Counted from the stretch's first letter, positions 35,517 through 44,448 are shown. The stretch is 64,000 nucleotides of DNA from Maricaulis sp965242785 (GCA_965242785.1 CBDETA010000001.1:186001-250000); one strand, 5' to 3'. The notes: generated by a model from the letters alone, not told the origin. Numbers and translations are program-made.

Positions 35517-36446
35517 TCAGCCCAGGGCTTCGTCCAGCTCCGGCAAGGCCTGGAAGAGGTCGGCAACCAGGCCGTAATCGGCAACCTGGAAGATCGGCGC
35601 TTCCTCATCCTTGTTGATCGCGACGATCACCTTGGAATCCTTCATGCCGGCCAGGTGCTGGATGGCACCGGAAATGCCCACGGCGATGTAGAGTTCCGGG
35701 GCGACCACTTTGCCGGTCTGGCCGACCTGGTAGTCGTTTGGCACGAAGCCGGCATCAACCGCCGCGCGCGAAGCACCGACGGCGGCGCCCAGCTTGTCGG
35801 CGATCTTGTCCAGCAGGTGGAAATTGTCGCCGGACTGCATGCCGCGGCCACCGGAGATGACGATCTTGGCAGCAGTCAGTTCCGGGCGGTCCGACTTGGA
35901 GAGTTCCTCGGAGACGAATTCCGACTTGAACGGGCCGGAGGCGGCGCCGAGGTCTTCGATGGAGGCCGAGCCACCATCGCCGGTCTTCTCGAACGTCGTC
36001 GGACGCACGGTGATGACCTTCTTCGCGTCGGACGACTTCACCGTCATCATCGCATTGCCGGCATAGACCGGGCGCACGAAGGTGTCGGCGCCTTCCACGG
36101 CGGTGATGTCGGAGATCTGCATCACGTCCAGCTTGGCGGCGACGCGGGGCATGAAGTTCTTGCCCATGGTCGTGGCCGCGGCCAGGACGGCGTCATAGCC
36201 ATCCATCATCGGCGTGACCAGCGCGTCCATGGCTTCCGCCGTCGGCTTGGCGAAGGCATCGCTTTCCGCGTGCAGCACCTTGGCGACACCGTCCAGCTTG
36301 GCCGCCGCATCGGCGACAGCCTGGGCATCCTTGCCGGCGACCAGGACGTGGATATCCCCGCCCAGGCCCTTGGCAGCGGTCACAACGGCGCGGGTGGCGT
36401 CATTGAGGGCGGCATTGTCGTGTTCGGCAATAACGAGAACAGCCAT
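35517..36446 (-). CDS. etfA: electron transfer flavoprotein alpha subunit, 309 aa
   Basis: Carries FAD and passes electrons from acyl-CoA dehydrogenases to ETF-ubiquinone oxidoreductase. Seen: MAVLVIAEHDNAALND, the FAD domain with GGRGMQSGDNFHLLDKIAD, GASRAAVDAGFVPNDYQVGQTGK, PELYIAVGISGAIQHLAG and VAINKDEEAPIFQVADYG. It follows etfB by 2 nt on the same strand. Confidence 0.97.
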   Translation of the reverse strand: MAVLVIAEHDNAALNDATRAVVTAAKGLGGDIHVLVAGKDAQAVADAAAKLDGVAKVLHAESDAFAKPTAEAMDALVTPMMDGYDAVLAAATTMGKNFMPRVAAKLDVMQISDITAVEGADTFVRPVYAGNAMMTVKSSDAKKVITVRPTTFEKTGDGGSASIEDLGAASGPFKSEFVSEELSKSDRPELTAAKIVISGGRGMQSGDNFHLLDKIADKLGAAVGASRAAVDAGFVPNDYQVGQTGKVVAPELYIAVGISGAIQHLAGMKDSKVIVAINKDEEAPIFQVADYGLVADLFQALPELDEALG

Positions 36447-36448
36447 GA

Positions 36449-37198
36449 TCAGATCACTCCCGCTTCATTCTTCAGCTTGTCGACCAGCTGGGCGACATTC
36501 TCGACCTTCACGCCGGCTTCGCGCTTGGCCGGCTCGGCGACCTTGAGCACCTGCAGGCGGTTGGCGATGTCGACGCCGTAATCGGCCGGCGACTTGGTGT
36601 CGATCGGCTTGCGCTTGGCCTTCATGATGTTGGGCAGGGAGGCATAGCGCGGCTCGTTGAGACGCAGGTCGGTGGTGATGATGGCCGGCATCTGCAGCGC
36701 GATGGTCTGCAGGCCGCCATCGATCTCGCGGGTCACCGTGGCCTTGCCGTCGGCGATCTCGACCTTGGAGGCAAACGTGCCCTGCGGCCAGTCCAGCAGC
36801 GCGGCCAGCATCTGGCCGGTCTGGTTGGCGTCATCATCGATGGCCTGCTTGCCGAGCAGCACCAGCTCCGGGCTTTCCTCGTCGACGATGGCCTTGAGCA
36901 GCTTGGCAACCGCCAGCGGCTCCACCGTTTCGTCGGTCTGGACCAGGATGCCGCGGTCGGCGCCCATGGCCAGGGCGGTGCGGATCGTCTCCTGCGCCTG
37001 GGCCGGGCCCACGGACACGGCGATGATCTCGCTGGCCACACCCTTTTCTTTCAGCCGGATCGCCTCTTCCACAGCGATCTCGCAGAACGGGTTCATGGAC
37101 ATTTTGACATTGGCAAGGTCGACGCCCGTCTGATCGGGCTTCACACGGACCTTCACGTTGTAATCGACGACCCGTTTCACGGGCACGAGAATCTTCAT
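36449..37198 (-). CDS. etfB: electron transfer flavoprotein beta subunit, 249 aa
   Basis: AMP-binding partner of EtfA in the acyl-CoA oxidation electron chain. Seen: MKILVPVKRVVDYNVKVR, NPFCEIAVEEAIRLKEKG, the ALAMGADRGILVQTDE block, LLGKQAIDDDANQTGQM and the ETF-beta signature region VTREIDGGLQTIALQMPAI. ATG at 37198. The candidate acyl-CoA-regulon motif lies about 100 nt upstream. Confidence 0.97.
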   Translation of the reverse strand: MKILVPVKRVVDYNVKVRVKPDQTGVDLANVKMSMNPFCEIAVEEAIRLKEKGVASEIIAVSVGPAQAQETIRTALAMGADRGILVQTDETVEPLAVAKLLKAIVDEESPELVLLGKQAIDDDANQTGQMLAALLDWPQGTFASKVEIADGKATVTREIDGGLQTIALQMPAIITTDLRLNEPRYASLPNIMKAKRKPIDTKSPADYGVDIANRLQVLKVAEPAKREAGVKVENVAQLVDKLKNEAGVI

Positions 37199-37588
37199 GC
37201 TGGGGCTCCGGTTGGCCGCGCGCGGATAATCTGCGCACCTAGAGAAAACAGGCCGCGAAACTGCCTTCGCGGATGCGGTAAGTCAATGCGTCCATATGGC
37301 TTACGTGTGCGTCAATTCGCAGCTGCGGTATTGTGAGACGCTAACACGAGGGAAGGCGGTTTTCTGTGGCGCAGGCCCTTGCAAGGCCGACACGCTTCCC
37401 AACGCCATGCGGCCTGGCTTGCATTATTTGAGGTCTCGGTATGTTGGTGTGGTGGGTGTGCCATGGCGCATTTCCCGGGCAGGATCGCGGATGGCAGGCG
37501 CGTCCACCGGCCTCGCGCTCCCATCTCGTCCAGGCTTGCAGTGGGCGGTCTCATGGGCGCGGTTCGGAGCCGGCAGATGGTCGAATGC
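37199..37588. other. intergenic region of about 390 bp upstream of etfB
   Basis: Between the etfB start and the stop of the HAAS-like gene, both minus strand. Open frames here have no family resemblance. It contains the CTTACGTGTGCGTCAA motif at 37300-37315 and a GTAAG...CTTAC inverted repeat around it (37277-37305). The rest shows nothing recognisable. Confidence 0.6.
37300..37315. promoter_or_regulatory. candidate acyl-CoA-regulon operator upstream of etfBA
   Basis: CTTACGTGTGCGTCAA matches the reverse complement of the 48846 motif at 14 of 16 positions. It resembles the LiuR-type sites of branched-chain acyl-CoA regulons (from memory). Assignment inferred. Confidence 0.5.
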
Positions 37589-38143
37589 TCAGGAACGCAT
37601 CCAGCGCGATATCGGTCCCGAAGGGCACAAGGCCAGTCGCCAGAGCCCGAAAAGACCACCGACGGCCAGCAATGACACGCTCAGGATTGCCGGAATGAAC
37701 CAGCCGCCAAGCAGTTCACGGGCTCCCGCCTGGTTCTCGTAGGAAAGCGTGATCCCGGCATCGCCCGGATAGAGGTAGAGGCCGACCCCTGCGGGGTTGA
37801 AAACCTCCATCACGGCCATGTGCAGCAGGGCCAGAACGACCAGCCCCCCGGCTCCCATGACCATGATGGCGAGGTAGTGGAGCATGTGGGCGAGGGGTTT
37901 GCGCCAGAGCGGCGGCAGGGCCGGCGGAAGCCCGAACCGCGCCAGCGCCTTGCGCAGACGGTCTGCCTCGTCGTCGCCGGTCTCTTCGGCAAGCAGTTCG
38001 GCGATGTGGGCAATGGCCTCGGCCCGCGCCTCCTCGCGCTCCTGCTCGGACAGGGCGCGATTGGATCGGTCGAGCCGTCGCAGGAAGTCCTTCCAGATGC
38101 GCCGGGCTTCAGGCGTTTCCAGTTCCAGGTCCGGCTGCATCAC
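37589..38143 (-). CDS. HAAS/DUF1700-like membrane protein paired with PadR, 184 aa
   Basis: Seen: a soluble N-terminal helical domain (ARRIWKDFLRRLDRS, LSEQEREEARAEAIAHIAE) of the type fused or paired to PadR regulators, then membrane segments (MLHYLAIMVMGAGGLVVLALLHM and WFIPAILSVSLLAVGGLFGLW). The start overlaps the padR stop by 4 bp, so they are translationally coupled. The N-terminal domain probably binds the PadR protein; the membrane part may sense the envelope. Confidence 0.75.
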   Translation of the reverse strand: MMQPDLELETPEARRIWKDFLRRLDRSNRALSEQEREEARAEAIAHIAELLAEETGDDEADRLRKALARFGLPPALPPLWRKPLAHMLHYLAIMVMGAGGLVVLALLHMAVMEVFNPAGVGLYLYPGDAGITLSYENQAGARELLGGWFIPAILSVSLLAVGGLFGLWRLALCPSGPISRWMRS

Positions 38144-38505
38144 GGCGTCTCCGCTTTTGATTGGGCGTCCAGCACGTCCCCCATGCGGTTCCAGACGGTC
38201 TTCATAGCGGTCAGGACTTTAGCGCCCAGGGGGGTGGTGGTGTAGTATTTGCGCGGCGGTCCGGTGTCCTCGGCCACCCATTCTGCCGTCACCAGGCCGT
38301 CATTCTTCATGCGCGTGAGCACCGGATACACCGTGCCCTCGGCGAGGTTTTCAAATCCCGGTGCCTGCTTCAGGGCCGCCACGATCTGGTAGCCATAGGC
38401 CCGTCCGGCCTGAAGGCGGGCGAGCATCAGCATCTCGAAATAGCCCTTGCGCGCCTGGGAACTCCAGCGCTCGAGAATGGTGTCAATGGCGGGCTGCTCG
38501 GGCAT
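38140..38505 (-). CDS. PadR-family transcriptional regulator, 121 aa
   Basis: Winged-helix repressor. Seen: FEMLMLARLQAGRAYGYQIVAAL, NLAEGTVYPVLTRMKNDGLVTAEW and GPPRKYYTTTPLG, the full PadR wing pattern, and a short C-terminal helix. Divergent from the serine hydrolase gene with an AT-rich region of about 118 bp between them that likely contains its operator. Confidence 0.92.
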   Translation of the reverse strand: MPEQPAIDTILERWSSQARKGYFEMLMLARLQAGRAYGYQIVAALKQAPGFENLAEGTVYPVLTRMKNDGLVTAEWVAEDTGPPRKYYTTTPLGAKVLTAMKTVWNRMGDVLDAQSKAETP

Positions 38506-38558
38506 GGCTTCCGGTGAATCAGGTCTGCCTCGACCCTTAAGGCTTGCTCATCGGTATC

Positions 38559-38572
38559 GCAATATATATAGC
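38559..38572. promoter_or_regulatory. AT-rich near-palindrome, candidate PadR operator
   Basis: GCAATATATATAGC is symmetric at 12 of 14 positions, and a further GCAATGCATA follows. It is unusually AT-rich for this genome and sits midway between padR and the divergent hydrolase gene. Confidence 0.45.
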
Positions 38573-38623
38573 AATGCATAGTAGTCAGCATTGGAAGGGT
38601 TTTTTGATGTCGGAGCGGCCGGA

Positions 38624-40123
38624 ATGAAGCGCGTGAATGTCTTGCGATGGGCGGCGGCAGCCCTGGTTCTGCTGACGGCAACAGCCACCTTCCTGGGACA
38701 GCGGTCACTGGATCCGCTGCCGGAGGGCGCCTCTGCCGAGCAGGTATCCGAACATATGGATGCGGTTCTGGAGGCGGCGATGCAGCGCTATTCGATCGCC
38801 GGGGTTTCCGCCGGTGTCATCCGCGAGGGCGAGGTGATCTGGCGGGCGCGGGAGGGGCAGCGATCCGCCGATGGCCGCCCCGTGACCGACAATACCGCCT
38901 TCAATCTGGGCTCGATCTCCAAGCCCCTGGCTGTCTGGACGGTCCTCAGCCTGGCGCAACAAGGGCAGATCGACCTGGACGCCCCGGTCGCGGATTATCT
39001 GCGTCGCTATCAGCCAGCATACCGGGAGTACGCGCCATCGGGTGTCACGGTTCGCCGTTTGCTGCATCATACAGCGGGTACCAACATGGTCGGCTATGGC
39101 GGCTATGGTGCGCACGAGGCACAGCCTGTTGATGCCGTTGAGCTCAGCGAGAGCTTTGCGCCGATCGGCGTCATCCTCGAGCCCGGAACGGCGCGGATCT
39201 ATTCGGGCGGCGGATATGTGTTGTTGCAGATCATGGTCGAGGACGTGACCGGTGAGGCCTTCGATGTGGTCGCCCGCCGGCAGGTTCTCGATCCGCTGGG
39301 GATGACCGACAGCGGATTTTCACCGGACGCGCTGGCGCAGGTGTCCGAGGCCTTCAACTATTACCGCCAGCCGATCGAAAGCCTGCGTGATGTTGCGCTG
39401 AGCGCTGCGGGTGGTTACGCCTCCGGTGCCGATATCGAGCGTTTCTTGCTGGCGCATCGGGATGGCGGTGGTGTTCTGGATCGGGCTTCACTGGAAGCCG
39501 CTTTTGCGCCCACCGGGCCAAATCCCGGCTTTGCGATGAGCTATACCCGCTGGGAAACGCCGAACGGTGTCCTGCTGGGCCATGGCGGCAACAACTCCAC
39601 CTGGCATGGCCAGATCTATATCCGTCCGCAGACGGGGGACGGCTTCTACTTCCTGACCAATGCCACATCGGGCGCCCAATTGGACATCGAACTGAGCTGC
39701 GCCTGGCTGGCGAGCATGGCGACGGAAGAAGGGGCCGCCAAATGCGCGGAAAGCGTAGGGCTTGCGCGCAAGGTCGGCTGGTTTGCCTGGGGGTTTGGAG
39801 CGGTGAGCCTGCTGGGGCTCTACTGGCTGATGGCCGGGATCACGAAACGCCGCCGGGTCCTGTCCCTGCGTCCGCGCGGCCGCGGGCCGCTGCGCCTGGC
39901 CGGGCGGCTTCTGGCATGTGTGCTGGCGACGGCTGCCGGCCTGTTTTCGGCCTGGCTGTTCTGGACCAATTCGGTGATCTGGCGCACCCAGACCATCATG
40001 ATCGACGAGATCCCGCTGGATGAGCTGGAAGGCTTGTCCGTAACGGTCACGGCCCTGTTCGTGGTCCTGGCCATCTGCCTGTGGTCCAGCCCGGCTGGAT
40101 TGAAAAAGGAGCACGCCGACTAG
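38624..40123 (+). CDS. membrane-anchored serine beta-lactamase-like hydrolase, 499 aa
   Basis: Class C beta-lactamase/DD-peptidase-fold serine hydrolase. Seen: N-terminal signal/anchor (WAAAALVLLTATATFLG), catalytic SxxK in FNLGSISKPLAVW, YSGGG in the YxN position, GHGGNNSTWH as the third motif, then three C-terminal membrane segments from about 385 (WFAWGFGAVSLLGLYWLM, LLACVLATAAGLFSAWLFW, VTALFVVLAICLW). ATG at 38624 is preferred over an in-frame TTG at 38591. It may be an esterase or peptidase; regulated by the divergent PadR. Confidence 0.88.
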   Translation: MKRVNVLRWAAAALVLLTATATFLGQRSLDPLPEGASAEQVSEHMDAVLEAAMQRYSIAGVSAGVIREGEVIWRAREGQRSADGRPVTDNTAFNLGSISKPLAVWTVLSLAQQGQIDLDAPVADYLRRYQPAYREYAPSGVTVRRLLHHTAGTNMVGYGGYGAHEAQPVDAVELSESFAPIGVILEPGTARIYSGGGYVLLQIMVEDVTGEAFDVVARRQVLDPLGMTDSGFSPDALAQVSEAFNYYRQPIESLRDVALSAAGGYASGADIERFLLAHRDGGGVLDRASLEAAFAPTGPNPGFAMSYTRWETPNGVLLGHGGNNSTWHGQIYIRPQTGDGFYFLTNATSGAQLDIELSCAWLASMATEEGAAKCAESVGLARKVGWFAWGFGAVSLLGLYWLMAGITKRRRVLSLRPRGRGPLRLAGRLLACVLATAAGLFSAWLFWTNSVIWRTQTIMIDEIPLDELEGLSVTVTALFVVLAICLWSSPAGLKKEHAD

Positions 40124-40137
40124 GCGTGCTCCTTTCA
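40106..40137 (+). terminator. terminator overlapping the hydrolase stop codon
   Basis: AAAGGAGCACGCC (40106-40118) pairs with GGCGTGCTCCTTT (40123-40135); the TAG stop lies mostly in the loop. Perfect 13-bp stem. Confidence 0.8.
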
Positions 40138-40156
40138 GGCGCAATCGTGTGCAGGC

Positions 40157-40744
40157 CTATTCGGCTGCGGCGGTCAGCTCGGTCGAGATGAAGATTTCGA
40201 TCTCGTCGGAGACGTAGGGAACGGCAAAGCCCATATCCCAGTCGGACCGCATCAGCGAGCCGGCGGCGGTAAAGCCCAGCTTGGTATCGCCGTCGCGGGT
40301 CTCGCCGACCCGATTGAGCGTGACATGGAGGCTGACCGGATGGGTCTGGCCGTTCATGGTCAGATCGCCGGTCATCACGCCGGTCTCGCCGTCCTCGGCC
40401 TCAAAGCTGGTCGCGACGAAGCGGGCGGTCGGGTGGGCTTCGACCTCGAAGAAGTCGGCCGAGGACAGGTGGCCGATGAAACGGTCCTGATTGGCTCCGG
40501 CCCACAGCCCGCCGACCAGGTTGAAGGTGATGTCGACGGTCGAATTGGACGGGGTTTCCAGGTCCAGTTCCAGCGTGCCGTCATAGTCGGTGAACTGGAG
40601 GCGCTGGGTGGAATAGCCCTGGTGATCCCAACTGGCTTCGATGAGCGTGTGGGACTTGTCGAATTCGAAGGCCACAGGTTCGGCGCTCGCGGCGCTGGCG
40701 GCAGTGAGAACGAGGGCGGATGCGGCAAGCAGCAGGCGGGTCAT
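40157..40744 (-). CDS. YceI-family lipocalin-like periplasmic protein, 195 aa
   Basis: Isoprenoid-binding beta-barrel exported to the periplasm. Seen: signal peptide (LLLAASALVLTAASAASA), then FEFDKSHTLIEASWDHQGYST, DITFNLVGGLW, FIGHLSSADFFEVEAHPTARF and TMNGQTHPVSLHVTLN, the YceI pattern. Single gene; role in isoprenoid/quinone handling or stress is inferred from the family. Confidence 0.93.
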   Translation of the reverse strand: MTRLLLAASALVLTAASAASAEPVAFEFDKSHTLIEASWDHQGYSTQRLQFTDYDGTLELDLETPSNSTVDITFNLVGGLWAGANQDRFIGHLSSADFFEVEAHPTARFVATSFEAEDGETGVMTGDLTMNGQTHPVSLHVTLNRVGETRDGDTKLGFTAAGSLMRSDWDMGFAVPYVSDEIEIFISTELTAAAE

Positions 40745-40849
40745 TCGGATCTCCGTGTGCGAAAAACTGTCGCACCACAGATAGGCGATCTGATCGGGAT
40801 GTCGACCGGGCGCTCGGGAAATTGATCTTTCCTGCCAGGAAATAATCCC

Positions 40850-41425
40850 TCAGCGATCCTTGCCCGGCACCCACAGCACGTCTCCGGACGCATTCAGATT
40901 GGCTGTGCGGGCCATGACAAACAGCAGATCCGACAGCCGGTTCAGGTATTTGAGCGCTTCCGGATTGACCCGGGCCGGCGCGGCGATCAGCGCCGAGACC
41001 TTGCGCTCGGCGCGGCGGCAGACCGTGCGCGCCACATGCAGCCGTGCCGCGGTCTCGCTGCCGGCGGGCAGGATGAAGGAGTTCAGCGGCTCCAGGGCAC
41101 TGTTGAGCCGGTCAATGACCTGCTCGAGCCAGGCGACCTGGGCTGGCGTAACGCGCAAAGGCTCGAATTCGGGCGGCGTATCGCTTTCCGGCACGCACAG
41201 ATCGGCGCCCAGATCGAAAAGGTCATTCTGGATCCGGGCCAGCTCCGCATCCATCGGGGCGTTCGGGGCCAGCGTTGCCCGGGCTAGGCCGATCGTGCTG
41301 TTGGTCTCGTCGACATCCCCATAGGCCTCGACGCGCAGGTCATGCTTGACCGTCTGCGACATGTCGCCGAGTCGGGTCTGACCGGCATCGCCGGTCCGGG
41401 TGTAGATTTTCGTCAGTCGAACCAT
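40850..41425 (-). CDS. cob(I)alamin adenosyltransferase, PduO type, 191 aa
   Basis: Makes adenosylcobalamin from ATP. Seen: MVRLTKIYTRTGDAGQTRLG with the ATP-site TRTGD, VEAYGDVDETNSTIGLAR, and LHVARTVCRRAERKV with the conserved Arg pair. ATG at 41425 behind AGGA. Last of a Rieske, twin-TM, adenosyltransferase run (26-nt gap to the twin-TM gene). In relatives this pair usually stands beside etfBA. Confidence 0.95.
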   Translation of the reverse strand: MVRLTKIYTRTGDAGQTRLGDMSQTVKHDLRVEAYGDVDETNSTIGLARATLAPNAPMDAELARIQNDLFDLGADLCVPESDTPPEFEPLRVTPAQVAWLEQVIDRLNSALEPLNSFILPAGSETAARLHVARTVCRRAERKVSALIAAPARVNPEALKYLNRLSDLLFVMARTANLNASGDVLWVPGKDR

Positions 41426-41451
41426 GTCGGGTCCTGCCGGCTCGCCGGGCG

Positions 41452-41664
41452 TCAGCCGCCCAGATTTTCCCGCACGAAGAAGATGATCACGATCAGGATC
41501 ACGGCGGCGAACTGAACCACCACACGCAGGCGCATCAGCTTGTTCGAGCGCGAGCGGGCCTTGTCGTCGCCGCGATAGAGGTTGATCACCCCGGCGGCCA
41601 GGACGATCAGCACGCCCAGCATGGCGATGTAGAGCAGGCCGGTGAGAACGGTGTCGAGGGTCAT
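41452..41664 (-). CDS. twin-transmembrane (HIG1-like) small protein, 70 aa
   Basis: Seen: two membrane helices (GLLYIAMLGVLIVLAAGVINLY and VVVQFAAVILIVIIFFV) joined by the basic loop DDKARSRSNKLMRLR, the usual twin-TM domain found upstream of cobalamin adenosyltransferase in alphaproteobacteria. ATG overlaps the Rieske stop as TGATG, so it is translationally coupled. Function unknown. Confidence 0.92.
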   Translation of the reverse strand: MTLDTVLTGLLYIAMLGVLIVLAAGVINLYRGDDKARSRSNKLMRLRVVVQFAAVILIVIIFFVRENLGG

Positions 41665-42713
41665 CAGCTTCTCCAGCGCAGGCTTGCGGGTTTGACGGGA
41701 TTCTTGAACGGTTCGCCGGTCTCGCGATGCTTGTCCCAGGCGCGCTTGAGGGCGAAATACCATTTCGCCTGCACATCGCTGTCATGGATCAGCATCAGCT
41801 TGGGATCATAGGCCAGACCGACCTGCTGGGCATTCACGGCGTCGCGGTCCTGGCCGACAAAGGTCTCGATGCCCAGCCTGATCAGCGGATTGGGCACGAT
41901 CGTCGGCAGCCAGTGGTCCCAGTAAACCACGATGGTGATCGCGGTCGAGGTCTCGTTCGTCGGCGTGACGGCGGTGAAACCGGTGAAGTGCCTGCCGCCG
42001 GCCTTGACGTATTCGGTGCGCAGGCCGGGCAGCTGGAAGCGGATCTCGGTCTGCGGCTCGCCCATCAGGCGATAAAGATAGGAATTCTTCGACGGCACGT
42101 GCGGCAGCATGGAGAAGCCGCGCTCGACCGGGCCGAACTTCTTTTCCTTCGCGTGCACGGACTTGGCCGAGCGCCACCACCATTGGCGGTGGATATAGGG
42201 AATGTGGGCCGGGTCCATCAGCCCGATGACGGCGTGGTCGACATGACAGTTGAAGACGTCACGGACGACGAGTTTCGGCTTGTGCCCCTCCGGAATGTCC
42301 AGTCGCGGCGGATCGATGGCCGGGGCCGTGTCGGCATTGTCCTCGCTGGCGCAGAAGATCCAGATCAGGCCCTGGTCCTCGTGCACCGGATAGGACCGGG
42401 TGCGGATCTTGGTGAGATCCATGGCCTGGGCCTGGTCTGCGGTCAGGGACGGGATGGCGGCACAGGATCCGTCGGTGCGGAAACGCCAGCCATGATAGGG
42501 GCATTCCACCTGGGTCTCGCCATTGTGGTTCTGGGCCTCGCCGCCGGACAGCAGGATGCCGCGGTGCGGGCAGATGTCCCTGAGGGCGTAGGCGCGGCCC
42601 TGATGGTCGCGGCCGAACAGGACCGGCTGGCCCAGCAACTCGCGGTGCAGGTGCTGGCCGGGTTTGAGCTCGCTCGACAGGGCGCCGAAATACCAGAGAT
42701 CATGCACAAACAT
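41664..42713 (-). CDS. Rieske [2Fe-2S] ring-hydroxylating-type oxygenase, 349 aa
   Basis: Oxygenase alpha subunit. Seen: Rieske ligands CPHRG and CPYHGW in the N-terminal domain (residues about 45-75) and the mononuclear iron region with VDHAVIGLMDPAHIPYIHR. It resembles VanA/CAO-type monooxygenases rather than the large aromatic dioxygenases. No reductase or ferredoxin gene is adjacent. First gene of the run with twin-TM and adenosyltransferase. Substrate unknown. Confidence 0.9.
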   Translation of the reverse strand: MFVHDLWYFGALSSELKPGQHLHRELLGQPVLFGRDHQGRAYALRDICPHRGILLSGGEAQNHNGETQVECPYHGWRFRTDGSCAAIPSLTADQAQAMDLTKIRTRSYPVHEDQGLIWIFCASEDNADTAPAIDPPRLDIPEGHKPKLVVRDVFNCHVDHAVIGLMDPAHIPYIHRQWWWRSAKSVHAKEKKFGPVERGFSMLPHVPSKNSYLYRLMGEPQTEIRFQLPGLRTEYVKAGGRHFTGFTAVTPTNETSTAITIVVYWDHWLPTIVPNPLIRLGIETFVGQDRDAVNAQQVGLAYDPKLMLIHDSDVQAKWYFALKRAWDKHRETGEPFKNPVKPASLRWRS

Positions 42714-42881
42714 GCTGGCGACATAGCCTGTCCCGCGCCTCCTGCCTAGCGTGGCAGGTGATGCCGGCCTGCGGCAAATGTTCCGGTGCTTGCGACGAGG
42801 GGGGCAATCCCGGCTTGCCGGGCCGGGCCGGCGACCGCTAGTCTGACCGGGCTCGGGGGCGCGTCATGGAAGAGCGCGCAA

Positions 42882-43436
42882 ATGACATGGGTCCGGATTT
42901 TTTGTTGTGGCCTGGCCATGGTCTGGCTGGCCGCCTGTGCCGAGGAGGCCGGACCCGCCCTGCCGGACGAAGCCGGGCTTGACCCCGCAGCGCTGGCCGC
43001 CTTCCAGCGCCATCTCGACCGCATCAGTTCGGGCACGCTGGACTGTTCGCGTCGCTCCATCACGGCAGCGGCCACGGTGCGAGGACGGATCGATGCGGAC
43101 GGGCTGGACGACATTTTTATCGACACCCGTTCCCTGCAATGCCGGTCGCGACGCGGTCAGGATGTGGCCCTGACCTATTTCTGCGGTGTGTCGGCCTGTG
43201 CCTATCTTCTCCTCCTGTCCGATGGGGGACGCTGGCAGGTGGTTCCGGGCCTGTCGGGCAACCGGTTGAGCCTGGTCGAGCATTATCGCGAGACCCGCAT
43301 CGAGATCCGCGAGACCGCCCGTGGCGGCAGCGCCGGGCATGATGTCTGGGTGCGCGAATATGCCTGGCGCGACGGGGCGCTGGTGCGGGTGCGCGCCTGG
43401 GCGGAAATGGCCGAGCCCCGCGACAGCAGCCGCTAG
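42882..43436 (+). CDS. lipoprotein of unknown function, 184 aa
   Basis: Seen: lipobox L-A-A-C at about 13-16 (MVWLAACAEEAG), then a mixed domain with Cys in GTLDCSRRS, SLQCRSRRGQ, YFCGVSACAYLLLL. Two Cys pairs could form disulfides. Start ATG 42882 fits the signal peptide. No family recognised. It overlaps gluQ by 4 bp (convergent). Confidence 0.75.
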   Translation: MTWVRIFCCGLAMVWLAACAEEAGPALPDEAGLDPAALAAFQRHLDRISSGTLDCSRRSITAAATVRGRIDADGLDDIFIDTRSLQCRSRRGQDVALTYFCGVSACAYLLLLSDGGRWQVVPGLSGNRLSLVEHYRETRIEIRETARGGSAGHDVWVREYAWRDGALVRVRAWAEMAEPRDSSR

Positions 43437-44269
43437 CTGCGAAACTGCGCCAGCACGCTGTCGGCGCCGACCCCGCGCTCGCGCATGTCCTTGAGGGTCG
43501 CCGCACGATTGCGCTTGGCAAAGCGCTGACCAGTCTCATCGGTCAGCAGGCGGTGGTGGCGATAGACTGGTGTCGGCAGGTCCAGCAGGGTCTGCAGCAG
43601 CACGTGCAGGTGGGTCTGCTCGAACAGGTCCTCGCCGCGGATGACATGGGTGATGCCCTGCAATGCGTCATCATGCACAACGGCGATGTGATAGCTGGTG
43701 CCGACATCCTTACGCGCCAGCACGACATCGCCCAGCAGGTCCGGGTCGGCGGCGATCTCGCCGCGCCCGTCCTCGACAAAGCGCAGGCGGGCAAAGCGCT
43801 CGCCCAGCACGTCGCGGCAGCGCGCCAGCGACAGCCGCCAGGCGAAGGCTTCGCCGGTGGCCAGGCGTTCGGCCTCCTCGTCAGCGCCCATCGGCCGTTC
43901 CGGCCCACGATAGACATCGCCCCGACCGTGCGGTGCGCGGGCGATGTCGTTGAGGATTTCCGCCCGGGTCTTGAAACAGCGATAGACCACGCCCAGCGCC
44001 TGCAGCCGTTCGAGCACACGGGCATAATCGTCAAAATGCTCGGACTGCCGCCGCACCGGCCATTCCCAGTCCAGACCCAGCCAGATCAGGTCATCAAAGA
44101 TCACCGGCTCGAATTCCCGCTTGCAGCGCGTGGTGTCGATATCCTCCAGCCGCAGGATGAACCGCCCCTCCGCCTCCATCGCCGCCCGCCACGCCGTCCA
44201 GGCCGAGAAGGCGTGACCGATGTGCAGGTGTCCGGTGGGCGAGGGGGCGAAACGGGTGGTGAAGGTCAT
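43433..44269 (-). CDS. gluQ: glutamyl-Q tRNA(Asp) synthetase, 278 aa
   Basis: Glutamylates queuosine at the wobble base of tRNA-Asp. Seen: class I HIGH motif in SPTGHLHIGHAFSAW, RLEDIDTTRCK, the RFAKRNRAATL KMSKS-like loop and absence of an anticodon-binding domain, which separates it from GltX. The Zn-binding Cys set of the E. coli enzyme is largely missing (only YRCFK). ATG at 44269. A stand-alone gene upstream of ubiD on the same strand. Confidence 0.93.
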   Translation of the reverse strand: MTFTTRFAPSPTGHLHIGHAFSAWTAWRAAMEAEGRFILRLEDIDTTRCKREFEPVIFDDLIWLGLDWEWPVRRQSEHFDDYARVLERLQALGVVYRCFKTRAEILNDIARAPHGRGDVYRGPERPMGADEEAERLATGEAFAWRLSLARCRDVLGERFARLRFVEDGRGEIAADPDLLGDVVLARKDVGTSYHIAVVHDDALQGITHVIRGEDLFEQTHLHVLLQTLLDLPTPVYRHHRLLTDETGQRFAKRNRAATLKDMRERGVGADSVLAQFRS

Positions 44270-44448
44270 GGTGTGTGTTTAGGCGGGTTTGCGGCCCTCG
44301 GGGAGTGGCTTTCAGGTTGAGCGGAGATGGGCGCTCGCTGCCCTGTCTCGGGGCCAGGGTCACGCCCGGCTGACATTCCGCCGGCCCTTGTCCGGTGGCC
44401 CCTCCACCGTTTCGCGGTCCCCCACCTCATCACATGGGAACGGCAGCG

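Noticed and set aside
37296..37742. Open frames on both strands in the etfB upstream region
   Set aside because: Low-complexity, overlapping each other and the HAAS gene; no start signal.
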